Shown piece by piece: positions 6,695-14,412 of a stretch of 23,550 nt of DNA (its first letter is position 1; each line of letters begins with the position of its first letter). Under the pieces are notes generated by a model, which saw only the letters and a list, made by a program, of their open reading frames with translations, made no database searches and had not been told where the DNA came from. A program made the position numbers and the translations under genes. The stretch comes from an uncultured Clostridia bacterium. Its GTDB lineage: Bacteria > Bacillota > Clostridia > Oscillospirales > Oscillospiraceae. Location of the stretch: positions 1 through 23,550 of the forward strand of contig CALDMR010000179.1 in assembly GCA_937915065.1 (NCBI GenBank). The letters are read 5' to 3'.

Positions 6695-6777
6695 ATTGCA
6701 GTTTTGCAGCTTTTCTCGCACGGCTGCACGAATCCAAGCGCCGGGCCCTTTGCCCTGCATCTTGCCATAAATATGAT

Positions 6778-6814
6778 AGGAGTCCTGCCGTTTCATGGCA
6801 GGGCTCCTGTTTTC
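6778..6814. terminator. Hairpin closing the thiamin operon, possible bidirectional terminator
   Basis: The arms are AGGAG-T-CCTGCC (6778-6789) and GGCAGG-G-CTCCT (6797-6808), 11 pairs with one mismatch. On the plus strand it is followed by GTTTTCTAT; on the minus strand the following ATCATATTT is only weakly U-rich. It lies 16 bases beyond the small minus-strand ORF at 6825-6881 and 140 bases beyond thiY, so I take it as the 3' end of the thiamin transcript. Confidence 0.5.
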
Positions 6815-6824
6815 TATCCTTCGA

Positions 6825-6881
6825 TCAAGCCAAAACTTTCACGCTATCATCTTCTCCAATGGCGAGTTTGATATACGACAT
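6825..6881 (-). CDS. Tiny ORF downstream of thiY, or 3' remnant of a lost gene
   Basis: From ATG 6881 an 18-residue peptide, MSYIKLAIGEDDSVKVLA, can be read, with GAGG 8 bases upstream. The same frame stays open upstream without a usual start codon and gives coding-like residues (GVYSLYEGSS just before the Met) until a TAG inside the end of thiY. The ORF ends 16 bases before the hairpin at 6778-6814. I do not recognise a family. It may be a real micro-protein, the surviving tail of a degraded gene, or chance. The rest of the 140-base stretch after thiY shows nothing. Confidence 0.25.
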   Translation of the reverse strand: MSYIKLAIGEDDSVKVLA

Positions 6882-6948
6882 GGAGCTGCCCTCATAAAGG
6901 CTGTATACGCCCAGGAAAGCAGTGTCCGGCGCAAGTTCCGGTCGTCTG

Positions 6949-7977
6949 TCAGCGCCAGTCCAGGTCTACCATAACTTCCGCAGGATCCACCGGCGCCCCG
7001 ATCAGGCCGGACTCGTAGAGCCAGTCGATATTTTCCTGCCAGCAGGCCTCTGTCTGGGACAGAAACGGCGCCTCCGCCGTTTCCATCATGGGCAGCAGCG
7101 TTTCCATGCTTTTGCGCTCCACGGTTTCCGACAGGGGGAAGTTTTCCGCGTTCTGGTTGGCCAGCAGGATGGCCAGGGCCTCCTCCGGGTCTGCCTGCAT
7201 ATCGGCAAACCCCTTGGCGCTGGCCCGCAGGAAGGAACACAGCAGAGCTCCGTCCTTTTCAATGGTCTGGTCATTGGCCACAAAAACGCCCTCATAATTG
7301 GTGGGCACGCCATAGTCATCCAGATCAAACCAGTTGACTGCAAAGCCCTCTTCCTCCATCTGGGGCACCTCGTGGTTGACCAGGCATCCGATGGTGGCGT
7401 CCACATTGCCCGTGGTCATGGCATTCATCAAATCAAAGCCCACATCCACCATCGTCACATCGCTGTCGTCCGCGCCCACATTCTGCATAATACTGCGCAC
7501 CAGGGCCTCGGACAGTTCTGTACCGGCATAGCCGACGGTTTTGCCCACCAGATCCGAGGGCGAGGTGATCTGCTTGTCCTTCAGCGACAGGATGATATTC
7601 AGCGGCCCCTGTACCACAGCGCCGATGGATTTCACCGGCACATTCTGATTGGCCCGGGCCTGGATCACATCATGCTGATAATACAGGCCGATCTCCGCCT
7701 TGCCGGCGGCCACCAACGACAGCGCATCGTTGGTGTTGGAGGGGAAGCGGATCTGCACCCGCAGCCCTTCTTCCTCGTAATATCCCTTCTCCATGGCCAC
7801 ATACAAAAACGCATGCAGGGCATTGGGATACCAATCCAGCACCACATTTACATCTCTCAGGTCATCGCCCCCCGTGGAGGGCTGCCCCTGGCCGCCGTCC
7901 CCGGGAGCACCGCAGCCCGCCAGCAGGGACAGGCAAAACACGGCGCACAGCAACAGTGCATTGATTTTTTTCATCAT
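6949..7977 (-). CDS. thiY: ABC transporter substrate-binding lipoprotein for thiamin pyrimidine precursor (ThiY, NMT1/THI5 family)
   Basis: ThiY binds the thiamin pyrimidine breakdown product formyl-aminopyrimidine (or a relative) outside the cell and passes it to ThiXZ. The 342-residue protein begins with a lipoprotein signal: MMKK, a hydrophobic run and the lipobox LLAGC with Cys at 22, followed by a Gly/Gln/Ser-rich linker to about residue 40. The NMT1/THI5-like domain starts with LDWYPNALHAFLYVAMEKGYY, the diagnostic pyrimidine-binding segment, and includes VGKTVGYAGTELSEALVRS. GGGAG lies 4 bases before the first ATG and 7 before the second, so either could start. It is the last recognised gene of the operon, directly after thiX. 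The exact ligand is inferred from family and neighbours (TenA, ThiD). Confidence 0.9.
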   Translation of the reverse strand: MMKKINALLLCAVFCLSLLAGCGAPGDGGQGQPSTGGDDLRDVNVVLDWYPNALHAFLYVAMEKGYYEEEGLRVQIRFPSNTNDALSLVAAGKAEIGLYYQHDVIQARANQNVPVKSIGAVVQGPLNIILSLKDKQITSPSDLVGKTVGYAGTELSEALVRSIMQNVGADDSDVTMVDVGFDLMNAMTTGNVDATIGCLVNHEVPQMEEEGFAVNWFDLDDYGVPTNYEGVFVANDQTIEKDGALLCSFLRASAKGFADMQADPEEALAILLANQNAENFPLSETVERKSMETLLPMMETAEAPFLSQTEACWQENIDWLYESGLIGAPVDPAEVMVDLDWR

Positions 7978-8029
7978 GATTCTCCCATCTGTTTTGTCAT
8001 TTTTATCGTTCGGATCGCGGGGGGGCCTT

Positions 8030-8785
8030 TCAGGTCTCGCCCCGCCATTTTACCACTTTCTTTTCGATCAGCCGCACCACCGCCACCATCAGCATAGCTG
8101 TCACGCTCAGCAGTACAATGGGGGCAAAAACGCCGGCGCCGTCCAGCTGCGTCATCATGCGGCGGGAAAAATAGCCCAAACCGCTCTGTGCGCCCAGCCA
8201 CTCGCCAATGGCCGCGCCGATAATACTCAGCGGCACCGCCATTTTAAGGGCAGAGAAAAAATAGGGCAGGGCGCAGGGCACCTTGATTTTCCAGAAAAGA
8301 TCCCGCTCTGCGGCCCCATAGGTTTGCAGCAGTTCGCCCATTTCCGTTTTGGCAGAGCGCAGGCCGTCATACACGGTGATGGCAATGGGGAAAAAGGTCA
8401 TCAGCACCGTTACCAGCACCTTGCTCCACAAGCCGTAGCCAAACCAGAGCACAAACAGCGGCGCCAGGGCCGGTGTGGGTATGGTCTGGGAGGCCACGAT
8501 CACCGGGTACAGGCACTTGCGCAGCAGTTCGCTCCGATCCATCGCCACCGCCAGAAGCAGCCCCAGCGCCACAGAGATCAGCAGGCCCGTGCAGGTCACC
8601 GCCATGGTGGCCGGCAAATGCACCGTGAATAGAGGCCCGCGCAGCTCCCAAAGGCGCTGCAATATTTGAACAGGCGAGGGCAGGATATAGGCCGCATCCA
8701 CCCTCATGGCCCCCCACTGCCACAAAAACAGCAGGCAGAACACAAAGACCGCCGCAGGCAGATTGCTGCGATTGACTCCTTTCAC
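8030..8785 (-). CDS. thiX: ABC transporter permease for thiamin pyrimidine precursor
   Basis: This is the membrane subunit of the ThiXYZ importer. The frame is open far upstream, but the GTG at 8785 shares GTGA with the thiZ stop and gives 251 residues, normal for this BPD-transport permease family. About six hydrophobic segments are visible, beginning with LPAAVFVFCLLFLWQWGAM at residues 9-27. The EAA-type coupling loop, around LQTYGAAERDLFWKIKVPCA, comes in the middle and would contact ThiZ. Further conserved text includes YILPSPVQIL and SQTIPTPALAPLFVLWFGYG, typical of SsuC/ThiX/NitT-class permeases. The gene sits between thiZ and thiY. Confidence 0.92.
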   Translation of the reverse strand: MKGVNRSNLPAAVFVFCLLFLWQWGAMRVDAAYILPSPVQILQRLWELRGPLFTVHLPATMAVTCTGLLISVALGLLLAVAMDRSELLRKCLYPVIVASQTIPTPALAPLFVLWFGYGLWSKVLVTVLMTFFPIAITVYDGLRSAKTEMGELLQTYGAAERDLFWKIKVPCALPYFFSALKMAVPLSIIGAAIGEWLGAQSGLGYFSRRMMTQLDGAGVFAPIVLLSVTAMLMVAVVRLIEKKVVKWRGET

Positions 8786-9543
8786 AGCTTCACCTGCTTT
8801 CTCAGTCCTTCGATCAGGTTCTCCCGCAGGGCTGTCATATCCGGCCGGGCCAGGCATTTTCGCGTTCTGGGATAGTCTGCCGGCACGGCCAGCTCCTCCA
8901 GGGCGCAAATCGGCGTTCCGGTCACCGCCAAAACGCTGCCCGAAAGGAACACCGCCTCCTCCACATCGTGGGTGATAAACAGGATCGTTTTCCGGTGCTT
9001 TTCCCACTGGCCCAGCAGCCATTCCTGCATGGAGATGCGGGTGAGGAAATCCAGGGCCGAAAAGGGCTCGTCCAGCAGCAGCAAATCGCTGCCGGTGAGC
9101 ATCGTGCGGGCAAAGGCCGCCCGCTGCCGCATACCGCCGGACAGCTCTCCGGGCCGCTTGTCCCGGCAGCCTGCCAGCCCCACATCCGCCAGGGCGTCCT
9201 CCACCAGTTCCCGCCGCTCCGCCCGGGTGTATCCGCCCCGGATCTCCAGGGGCAGGGCCAGGTTTTCTCCGATGGTCCGCCAGGGGAACAGCAGATCCTT
9301 TTGGGGCATATAGCCGCAGTACTGCTTTTGCTGCGCAATGGGTCTTCCATTCACCCGGATCATACCGGATTGGGGCTGCAAAAGCCCGTTGATCAGCCGG
9401 AAAATGGTGCTTTTACCGCAGCCGCTGACACCGATGATGCAATGAAAGGATCGCTCTTCCACAGAGAAGGACAACTGGTCGATGGTGGGCGCGTCCTCGC
9501 CGGGATAGCGGTACGAAACGCCTTCAAATTCCAGGGCGCTCAT
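8782..9543 (-). CDS. thiZ: ABC transporter ATP-binding protein for thiamin pyrimidine precursor
   Basis: This ATPase subunit powers the ThiXYZ importer. All motifs of a 253-residue nitrate/sulfonate/taurine-class ATPase are present: Walker A GVSGCGKST (38-46), Q-loop Gln81 in YMPQKD, signature LSGGMRQR (134-141), Walker B LLLLDEP (154-160) and switch His192 in THD. The start ATG overlaps the tenA stop by 4 bases (ATGA), and its own stop overlaps thiX by GTGA, so three genes are translated as a coupled set. The NitT/TauT-type ATPase sequence alone would not give the substrate; the thi operon does. Confidence 0.93.
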   Translation of the reverse strand: MSALEFEGVSYRYPGEDAPTIDQLSFSVEERSFHCIIGVSGCGKSTIFRLINGLLQPQSGMIRVNGRPIAQQKQYCGYMPQKDLLFPWRTIGENLALPLEIRGGYTRAERRELVEDALADVGLAGCRDKRPGELSGGMRQRAAFARTMLTGSDLLLLDEPFSALDFLTRISMQEWLLGQWEKHRKTILFITHDVEEAVFLSGSVLAVTGTPICALEELAVPADYPRTRKCLARPDMTALRENLIEGLRKQVKL

Positions 9544-10208
9544 GTCCGCATCTCCCAGGCCATATCCCAGAAGCTCCGTTCATAGCGGCTGCAATTCACA
9601 AAAATCTGCTCAAGGTACGCCCGCTGCTCCTCCGCCGCATCGGCGGCCAGTGCGTTCATCAGCGCGATCAGTTCCTCATTGGCACGCTGATAGTCCCCGG
9701 CCGCATAGCCCCGAACCCACTCGCCATAGAAGGGGTGCTCCACCGCGCCGGGCCGCTGTATCAGTGCCCAGCCGATCTCCGCATAGCTCCAGGAGCAGGC
9801 CAGGATCGCCGCGGCGATCTCTGCCGGGCCGCCCATATCCGCCACCGCCAGCATATAATGGGTATAGGACAGGTTGTCCAGCGCCGGCTTCACAGCAGAT
9901 ACCTGCTCCTCCGTGATTCCCAGCCGCCGCATATAGGCCCGGTGAATCTTCATTTCGCCGTTCAGCACCCCGTCCACATTGCGGGAAAAGGTCTGCATCA
10001 GCGCCCGATCCCGGGCCTTGACCACGCCCAGGGCAAACACCTTAGCATAATCAAATAAGTACAGGTAATCCTGGAGCATGAAGTAGCGGAATTTTTCCAC
10101 GGGCAGGGTGCCGTCCCCGATCCCCGTCACAAAGGGATGCCCCAGGCAATCCGCCCAGATGGGCGCGGCAGCTTCATGAAGCCGGGCGGTAAAAAGCAGT
10201 TCCCCCAT
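9540..10208 (-). CDS. tenA: Aminopyrimidine aminohydrolase (thiaminase II)
   Basis: TenA hydrolyses 4-amino-5-aminomethyl-2-methylpyrimidine to HMP, salvaging pyrimidine from degraded thiamin. The 222-residue all-helical protein keeps the known active-site residues: Asp47 in FMLQDYLYLF, and Cys138 in ILACSWSYAEIG, which corresponds to the catalytic Cys135 of the B. subtilis enzyme; a C-terminal FVNCSRYERSFWDMAW block closes the pocket. The ATG at 10208 lies one base after the thiD stop with GGAGGA upstream; an in-frame TTG at 10226 is less likely. The thiZ start overlaps its stop. Its presence next to ThiXYZ indicates a complete uptake and salvage route. Confidence 0.95.
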   Translation of the reverse strand: MGELLFTARLHEAAAPIWADCLGHPFVTGIGDGTLPVEKFRYFMLQDYLYLFDYAKVFALGVVKARDRALMQTFSRNVDGVLNGEMKIHRAYMRRLGITEEQVSAVKPALDNLSYTHYMLAVADMGGPAEIAAAILACSWSYAEIGWALIQRPGAVEHPFYGEWVRGYAAGDYQRANEELIALMNALAADAAEEQRAYLEQIFVNCSRYERSFWDMAWEMRT

Positions 10209-10209
10209 G

Positions 10210-11016
10210 TCATTCCTCCTCCCCAATATATGCGCTCTTCAAATCAAACAAGTGGTTCATCGGCCCCCTGCCATGGCCCAGATCCAGCATAGCGCCCAGC
10301 GCCCCGGAAATATAGTCCTTGGCCCGGGCCACCGCCGTTTCCAGATCCATGCCCTTTGCCAGGTTGGAAGCAATGGCGCTGGACAGAGTGCAGCCGGTGC
10401 CGTGGGTGTTGGGATTGTCGATGCGGACGCCCCGGAACCAGCGCAGGGCGCCGTCCTTCCACAGCAAATCGTTGGCGTCGTTCAGATCATGGCCGCCCTT
10501 GCAGAGCACGGCGCAGCCGTATGTTTCGCCGATGCAGCGGGCCGCCGCTTCCATATCCTCCGCCGAGCGGATCTCCCGGTTTGCCAGGATCTCCGCCTCC
10601 GGAATATTGGGCGTCAGGATCTCCGCCAGGGGCAGCAGCCGCCCTTTCAGCGTTTCGATGGCATCCGGCCGCAGCAGCGCAGAACCGGCGGTGGCCACCA
10701 TCACCGGATCCACCACAATATGCTTTGCCTCATACTGCTGCAATTTGTCCGCAATGACTGTGATCAGATCCACGGAAGAAACCATGCCGATCTTTACCGC
10801 ATCCGGAATGATATCCGTAAACACGCAGTCGATCTGCTCTGCCAGGAAGTCCGGCGAGGACTCCGAAATACTTGTGACGCCGGTGGTGTTTTGGGCAACC
10901 AAAGCCGTGACAACACTCATGGCAAAAATGCCATGGGCGGACATCGTTTTGATATCTGCCTGAATACCGGCGCCTCCAGTGGGGTCTGTGCCCGCAATGG
11001 TCAATGCTGTTTTCAT
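10210..11016 (-). CDS. thiD: Hydroxymethylpyrimidine/phosphomethylpyrimidine kinase
   Basis: ThiD phosphorylates HMP to HMP-P and then HMP-PP, the pyrimidine partner for thiamin phosphate synthase. The start is the ATG at 11016, with AAAGGAG about 8 bases upstream; it begins MKTALTIAGTDPTGGAGIQA, the ribokinase-fold substrate loop, and the 268-residue length is standard. The anion-hole region NTHGTGCTLSSAIASNLAKG lies near residue 210 with the conserved Cys, and VVDPVMVATAGSALL is in the middle. The upstream in-frame ATG (11103) would add 29 residues unlike the family and run into the thiE end. It is separated from thiE by 76 bases holding a hairpin, the largest gap inside the operon. Confidence 0.96.
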   Translation of the reverse strand: MKTALTIAGTDPTGGAGIQADIKTMSAHGIFAMSVVTALVAQNTTGVTSISESSPDFLAEQIDCVFTDIIPDAVKIGMVSSVDLITVIADKLQQYEAKHIVVDPVMVATAGSALLRPDAIETLKGRLLPLAEILTPNIPEAEILANREIRSAEDMEAAARCIGETYGCAVLCKGGHDLNDANDLLWKDGALRWFRGVRIDNPNTHGTGCTLSSAIASNLAKGMDLETAVARAKDYISGALGAMLDLGHGRGPMNHLFDLKSAYIGEEE

Positions 11017-11054
11017 GAAATAAACTCCTTTCGTTGACAGCAAGGTTTTATAAC

Positions 11055-11085
11055 GCGGCAGAAGGTGGTGCCCCCGGTCTGCCGC
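11055..11085 (-). other. Hairpin in the thiE-thiD gap
   Basis: GCGGCAGA (11055-11062) and TCTGCCGC (11078-11085) form an 8-base-pair stem with a 15-base loop. On the minus strand it is followed by GTTATAAAACC rather than a U run, so it is not a good terminator. It could be an mRNA processing or stability element between the two halves of the operon. Confidence 0.45.
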
Positions 11086-11092
11086 AAAGGCA

Positions 11093-11734
11093 TCAGCGTC
11101 CAATCACGCTGAGCGCTTCCTGTTTTAACTGCCCGGCGGCCTGCCGGATATCCCCGGCGCCGAAGAGCGCCGAGATCACCGCAATGCCGCGCATGCCGCC
11201 GCCCCGCAGGGCGGGCAGGTTTTCAAGGGAAATGCCGCCGATGGCCACCGCCGGGATCGACACGGCAGCGCAGATCTCCCGCAGCTGCTCCGGCGTGATG
11301 CGAAGGGCCTCCTGTTTTGTGGGCGAGGGAAATACCGCCCCCACCCCCAGATAATCGGCCCCTGCCGCCTCTGCCGCCCGGGCCTGGGCCACGGTCTTGG
11401 CCGTGGCGCCGATGATGAATCCCCGGCCCGCCCGGCGGCGGATCTCCGCCACCGGCAGATCCGCCTGCCCCACATGAACGCCGTCGGCGCCGCTTTCCAG
11501 GGCCACCTCCACATCATCATCAATGATCAGCGGCACGCCATAGCGGCGGCACAATGCTTTGATCTCCCGGGCTTCGGCCAAAAAAGAGGGGCGGTCCAGT
11601 TCCTTTTCCCGGAGCTGGAGCATGGTCGCGCCACCCAGCAGAGCGTCCTCGATCTGCTCTGCCAGCGTCTGCCGCCCCACCCAGGCCCGATCCGTCACCG
11701 CATACAGCAGCAGCTGATGCGCATCAAAGGTCAT
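11093..11734 (-). CDS. thiE: Thiamin phosphate synthase
   Basis: ThiE joins HMP-PP with carboxythiazole phosphate to give thiamin phosphate. The 213-residue TIM barrel carries the diphosphate-binding motif QLREK (40-44), the IIDDDVEVALESGADGVHVG stretch (most ThiE have ND where this one has DD), the PSPTK loop in VFPSPTKQEALRI and AIGGI near the C-terminal phosphate site. The ATG at 11734 follows GGAGG by 6 bases and overlaps the end of tenI by 11 bases; the in-frame ATG at 11755 lies deeper in tenI and is less likely. Of the two ThiE-fold proteins encoded here, this one has the synthase motifs. Confidence 0.94.
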   Translation of the reverse strand: MTFDAHQLLLYAVTDRAWVGRQTLAEQIEDALLGGATMLQLREKELDRPSFLAEAREIKALCRRYGVPLIIDDDVEVALESGADGVHVGQADLPVAEIRRRAGRGFIIGATAKTVAQARAAEAAGADYLGVGAVFPSPTKQEALRITPEQLREICAAVSIPAVAIGGISLENLPALRGGGMRGIAVISALFGAGDIRQAAGQLKQEALSVIGR

Positions 11735-12338
11735 GTGCTCCCTCCCCTTTCTCAAAAGATCTCAAATAAGCCGCCGGATCTTCGCAGGTCATGGCCCCGC
11801 TCATCACGCAGGCTCCCGCCGCGCCGCAGCGGCGAACCGCGCAGAAATTCCCGGCGCTGATCCCGCCGATGGCATACACCGGCAGGGCAACGGCCGCGCA
11901 AACCGACCGCAGAAAATCCAGCCCCCGGGGCGGAGCCCCCATCTTGCAGTCCGTGGCAAAGATGTGTCCCGCCGTCAGATAGGTGCATCCCAGGGCTTCC
12001 GCTTCCCGGGCTTCCTCCACCGAATGGCAGGATGCTCCCAAAGTCCGGAAGCCCTCCCGCTCTGCCCCACTCATGCTCCGCAGCACAGGCAAAGGAGCAT
12101 GAAACCCATCGGCGTGCAGCGCCAGGGCCGCAGCCGGAAAGCCGTGGAGGATACAGCCCGTTCCATAGCTCCCGCAGATCTTCAAAACCTGTTCCGCCAG
12201 GGCTCGGTAATCCTCCTCCGGCAAATCTTTTTCCCGCAGCAGGATCCCCCGGGGGCCGCAGGCGGCCAGGGCTTCGATCCGCTCCAAAAACGCCCCGCGG
12301 CACAGAGCACGGTTCGTAACACACAGCAAATCAGACAT
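11724..12338 (-). CDS. tenI: ThiE-like protein, probable thiazole tautomerase TenI
   Basis: TenI aromatises the ThiG product to carboxythiazole phosphate; it is a ThiE paralogue without synthase activity. The 204-residue protein starts MSDLLCVTNRALC, has ILLREKDL (32-39) in place of QLREK, and reads GCILHGFPAAALALHADGFH where ThiE has the ND motif. It therefore keeps His but lacks the ThiE magnesium ligands, as expected for TenI. The phosphate site AIGGISAGNF remains. The ATG at 12338 lies inside the end of thiH (8-base overlap); an ATG four codons earlier has no better ribosome site. Position between thiH and thiE fits the pathway order. An alternative is a second, divergent thiamin phosphate synthase. 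Confidence 0.85.
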   Translation of the reverse strand: MSDLLCVTNRALCRGAFLERIEALAACGPRGILLREKDLPEEDYRALAEQVLKICGSYGTGCILHGFPAAALALHADGFHAPLPVLRSMSGAEREGFRTLGASCHSVEEAREAEALGCTYLTAGHIFATDCKMGAPPRGLDFLRSVCAAVALPVYAIGGISAGNFCAVRRCGAAGACVMSGAMTCEDPAAYLRSFEKGEGAHDL

Positions 12339-13584
12339 AAAGGTAATCATTCAGCACCGGCTGCAGCCCTTCGCCGGCCATGTCACTGTACATAGTCTCC
12401 AAACTGCGGCTGTCGTTGATCTCAAACTGTTCATCCCCCGCAGCGGCGCCGGTCTCCTTTCCGGTGTATTTGCGCTCATGATCCCCGATACCGGTGGAAA
12501 CGCCGGCCGAAACCTTGGTCGCAGCAATTTTGACAATGCCGTCGCGGAACTCCGCGCTCTCCCGGGAGGAAACGGTGATACCCACAAAGGGCAGGAAAAT
12601 GCGGTAGGCGCAAAGCACCTGGCACAGCTGTTTCTCCCCCACATCCCGCGGGTTGATCCGGTCGTTGTTCAAAATGGGCCGCAGGCGCGGGCAGGACAGG
12701 GACAACTCCGCCTGGGGATATTTCCGCTGCAGATAGTATACATGCAGCGCGCTGGCCAGAGCATCCTTCCGAAAATCGGCCAGGCCCAGCAGCGCCGAGC
12801 AAGCCACGCCCCGCATGCCGCCCCGCAGCGCCCGCTCCTGAGCGTCGAACCGGTAGGGCCAAACCCGCTTATGCCCCAAAAGATGGAGGGTCTCATAGGT
12901 TTTCAAATCATAAGTTTCTTGAAATACCGTCACATAATCTGCGCCGCATTCATGGAGATACCGGTATTCATCCGTATTGACCGGATAAATTTCCAGTCCA
13001 ACCATGCGGAAATAGCGCCGGGCCAGTTTGCAGGCCGCCCCGATATACTCCACGCTGCTCTCCTTGCGGCTTTCGCCGGTCAGCAAAAGGATCTCCTCCA
13101 TGCCGGAGGCTGCGATCACCTGCATTTCGTGCTCGATCTGTTCCGGCGTCAGCTTCATGCGCCGGATATGGTTATAACAGTTGAAGCCGCAGTACACGCA
13201 GTAATTCTCGCAGTAATTGGCGATATACAGCGGCGTGAAGAAATACACATTGTTGCCGAAATGGCGGCTGGTTTCCAATCGCGCCCGCTGCGCCATCTCC
13301 TCCAAAAAAGATTCCGCCGCCGGAGACAGCAGCGCCTTGAAATCCTCCACAGAACAAGTCTCATGGGCCAGGGCCGCCCGGACATCTCCGGCAGTGTAAG
13401 CCGAGGCGTCATAGTCCTCCATCTGCGCCAGCACCCGCTGCCGGAGCTCTGAATTGATCTGCTCCATGCCGGGCAGATATTCCATGGGGTCTTTCCGGAA
13501 CGCAGGATCATGCTCCAGGCGGTGCTTTTTCTCCAGAGCCGCCCCGGAAAGATGGGCCGAATCCACAAGGAACTGATTTTCCAT
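12331..13584 (-). CDS. thiH: 2-iminoacetate synthase, radical SAM
   Basis: ThiH cleaves tyrosine with a 5'-deoxyadenosyl radical to dehydroglycine and p-cresol, supplying the C-N unit of the thiazole; this is the anaerobic alternative to glycine oxidase ThiO. The 417-residue protein has the cluster motif CENYCVYC (Cys125, Cys129, Cys132) after the conserved NNVYFFTPLYIANY segment, LLLTGESRKESSVEYI, MVGLEIYPVNTDEYRYLHE and a C-terminal EQFEINDSRSLETM block. It begins 12 bases after the thiG stop with AGGGGG as ribosome site. By-product p-cresol is expected. The O2-sensitive enzyme supports an anaerobic host. Confidence 0.97.
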   Translation of the reverse strand: MENQFLVDSAHLSGAALEKKHRLEHDPAFRKDPMEYLPGMEQINSELRQRVLAQMEDYDASAYTAGDVRAALAHETCSVEDFKALLSPAAESFLEEMAQRARLETSRHFGNNVYFFTPLYIANYCENYCVYCGFNCYNHIRRMKLTPEQIEHEMQVIAASGMEEILLLTGESRKESSVEYIGAACKLARRYFRMVGLEIYPVNTDEYRYLHECGADYVTVFQETYDLKTYETLHLLGHKRVWPYRFDAQERALRGGMRGVACSALLGLADFRKDALASALHVYYLQRKYPQAELSLSCPRLRPILNNDRINPRDVGEKQLCQVLCAYRIFLPFVGITVSSRESAEFRDGIVKIAATKVSAGVSTGIGDHERKYTGKETGAAAGDEQFEINDSRSLETMYSDMAGEGLQPVLNDYLYV

Positions 13585-13596
13585 GCTCCCGCCCCC

Positions 13597-14379
13597 TTAA
13601 TCCCGCAAAAAGCCCGTCAGCGGATCGGAAGCGGAAGCGCCCCGCGTCAGTACCCGGCCCAGGCCGGATCGATAGGCTTTTCGCCCGGCCTCGATGGCCT
13701 GACGGAAAGCCGCCGCCATCAGGGGCAGGTCTCCGGCGGTGGCCAGGGCTGTGTTGGCCATGACCGCCGCCGCCCCCATCTCCATGGCTTCGCAGGCCTG
13801 GGATGGCCGGCCGATACCTGCATCCACGATCACCGGAAGGTCGATCTCATCAATCAAAATCTGGATAAATTCTTTCGCCGCCAGCCCCTTATTGGAGCCG
13901 ATGGGCGCCGCCAGGGGCATCACCGCCGCCGCGCCGGCCTGTACCAGATCCCGGGCCGCAGTCAGATCCGGATGCATATAGGGCAGCACCACAAACCCCT
14001 CTCCCGCCAGGATCTCCGTTGCTTTGATGGTTTCCCGGTTGTCGGGCAGCAGGTATTTGGAGTCCCGCATGATCTCGATTTTGATAAAGTCGCCGCAGCC
14101 CAGCTCCCGGGCCAGGCGGGCAATGCGCACCGCTTCCTCCGCCGAACGGGCGCCGGAAGTGTTGGGCAGCAGGGTCACGCCCTCGGGAATGTAATCCAGA
14201 ATATTTTCCTGCTCCCGGGTATTGGCCCGGCGCACCGCCAGCGTAATGATCTCTGCACCGGCATCCCGCACCGCTGATTCAATGAGTTTCAGCGAATACT
14301 TGCCGGATCCCAGAATAAAGCGGGATGAAAACGCATGACCGCCAAGAACCAACTGATCATCTGTATCTGTATATAACAT
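13597..14379 (-). CDS. thiG: Thiazole synthase
   Basis: ThiG assembles the thiazole ring from 1-deoxyxylulose 5-phosphate, dehydroglycine and the ThiS thiocarboxylate. The 260-residue TIM barrel shows FILGSGKYSLKLIESAV at the start, LPNTSGARSAEEAVRIARLA, the catalytic lysine in DFIKIEIMRDSKYLLPD (about 98), LPYMHPDL, and the phosphate site VIVDAGIGRPSQACEAMEMG followed by NTALATAGD. GAGG lies 9 bases before the ATG. It follows thiF by 33 bases and precedes thiH by 12. It forms a complex with ThiH and ThiS in known systems. Confidence 0.97.
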   Translation of the reverse strand: MLYTDTDDQLVLGGHAFSSRFILGSGKYSLKLIESAVRDAGAEIITLAVRRANTREQENILDYIPEGVTLLPNTSGARSAEEAVRIARLARELGCGDFIKIEIMRDSKYLLPDNRETIKATEILAGEGFVVLPYMHPDLTAARDLVQAGAAAVMPLAAPIGSNKGLAAKEFIQILIDEIDLPVIVDAGIGRPSQACEAMEMGAAAVMANTALATAGDLPLMAAAFRQAIEAGRKAYRSGLGRVLTRGASASDPLTGFLRD

Positions 14380-14412
14380 GCTGAATTTCCTCTTTTCTGT
14401 TTTCTAAACGCA

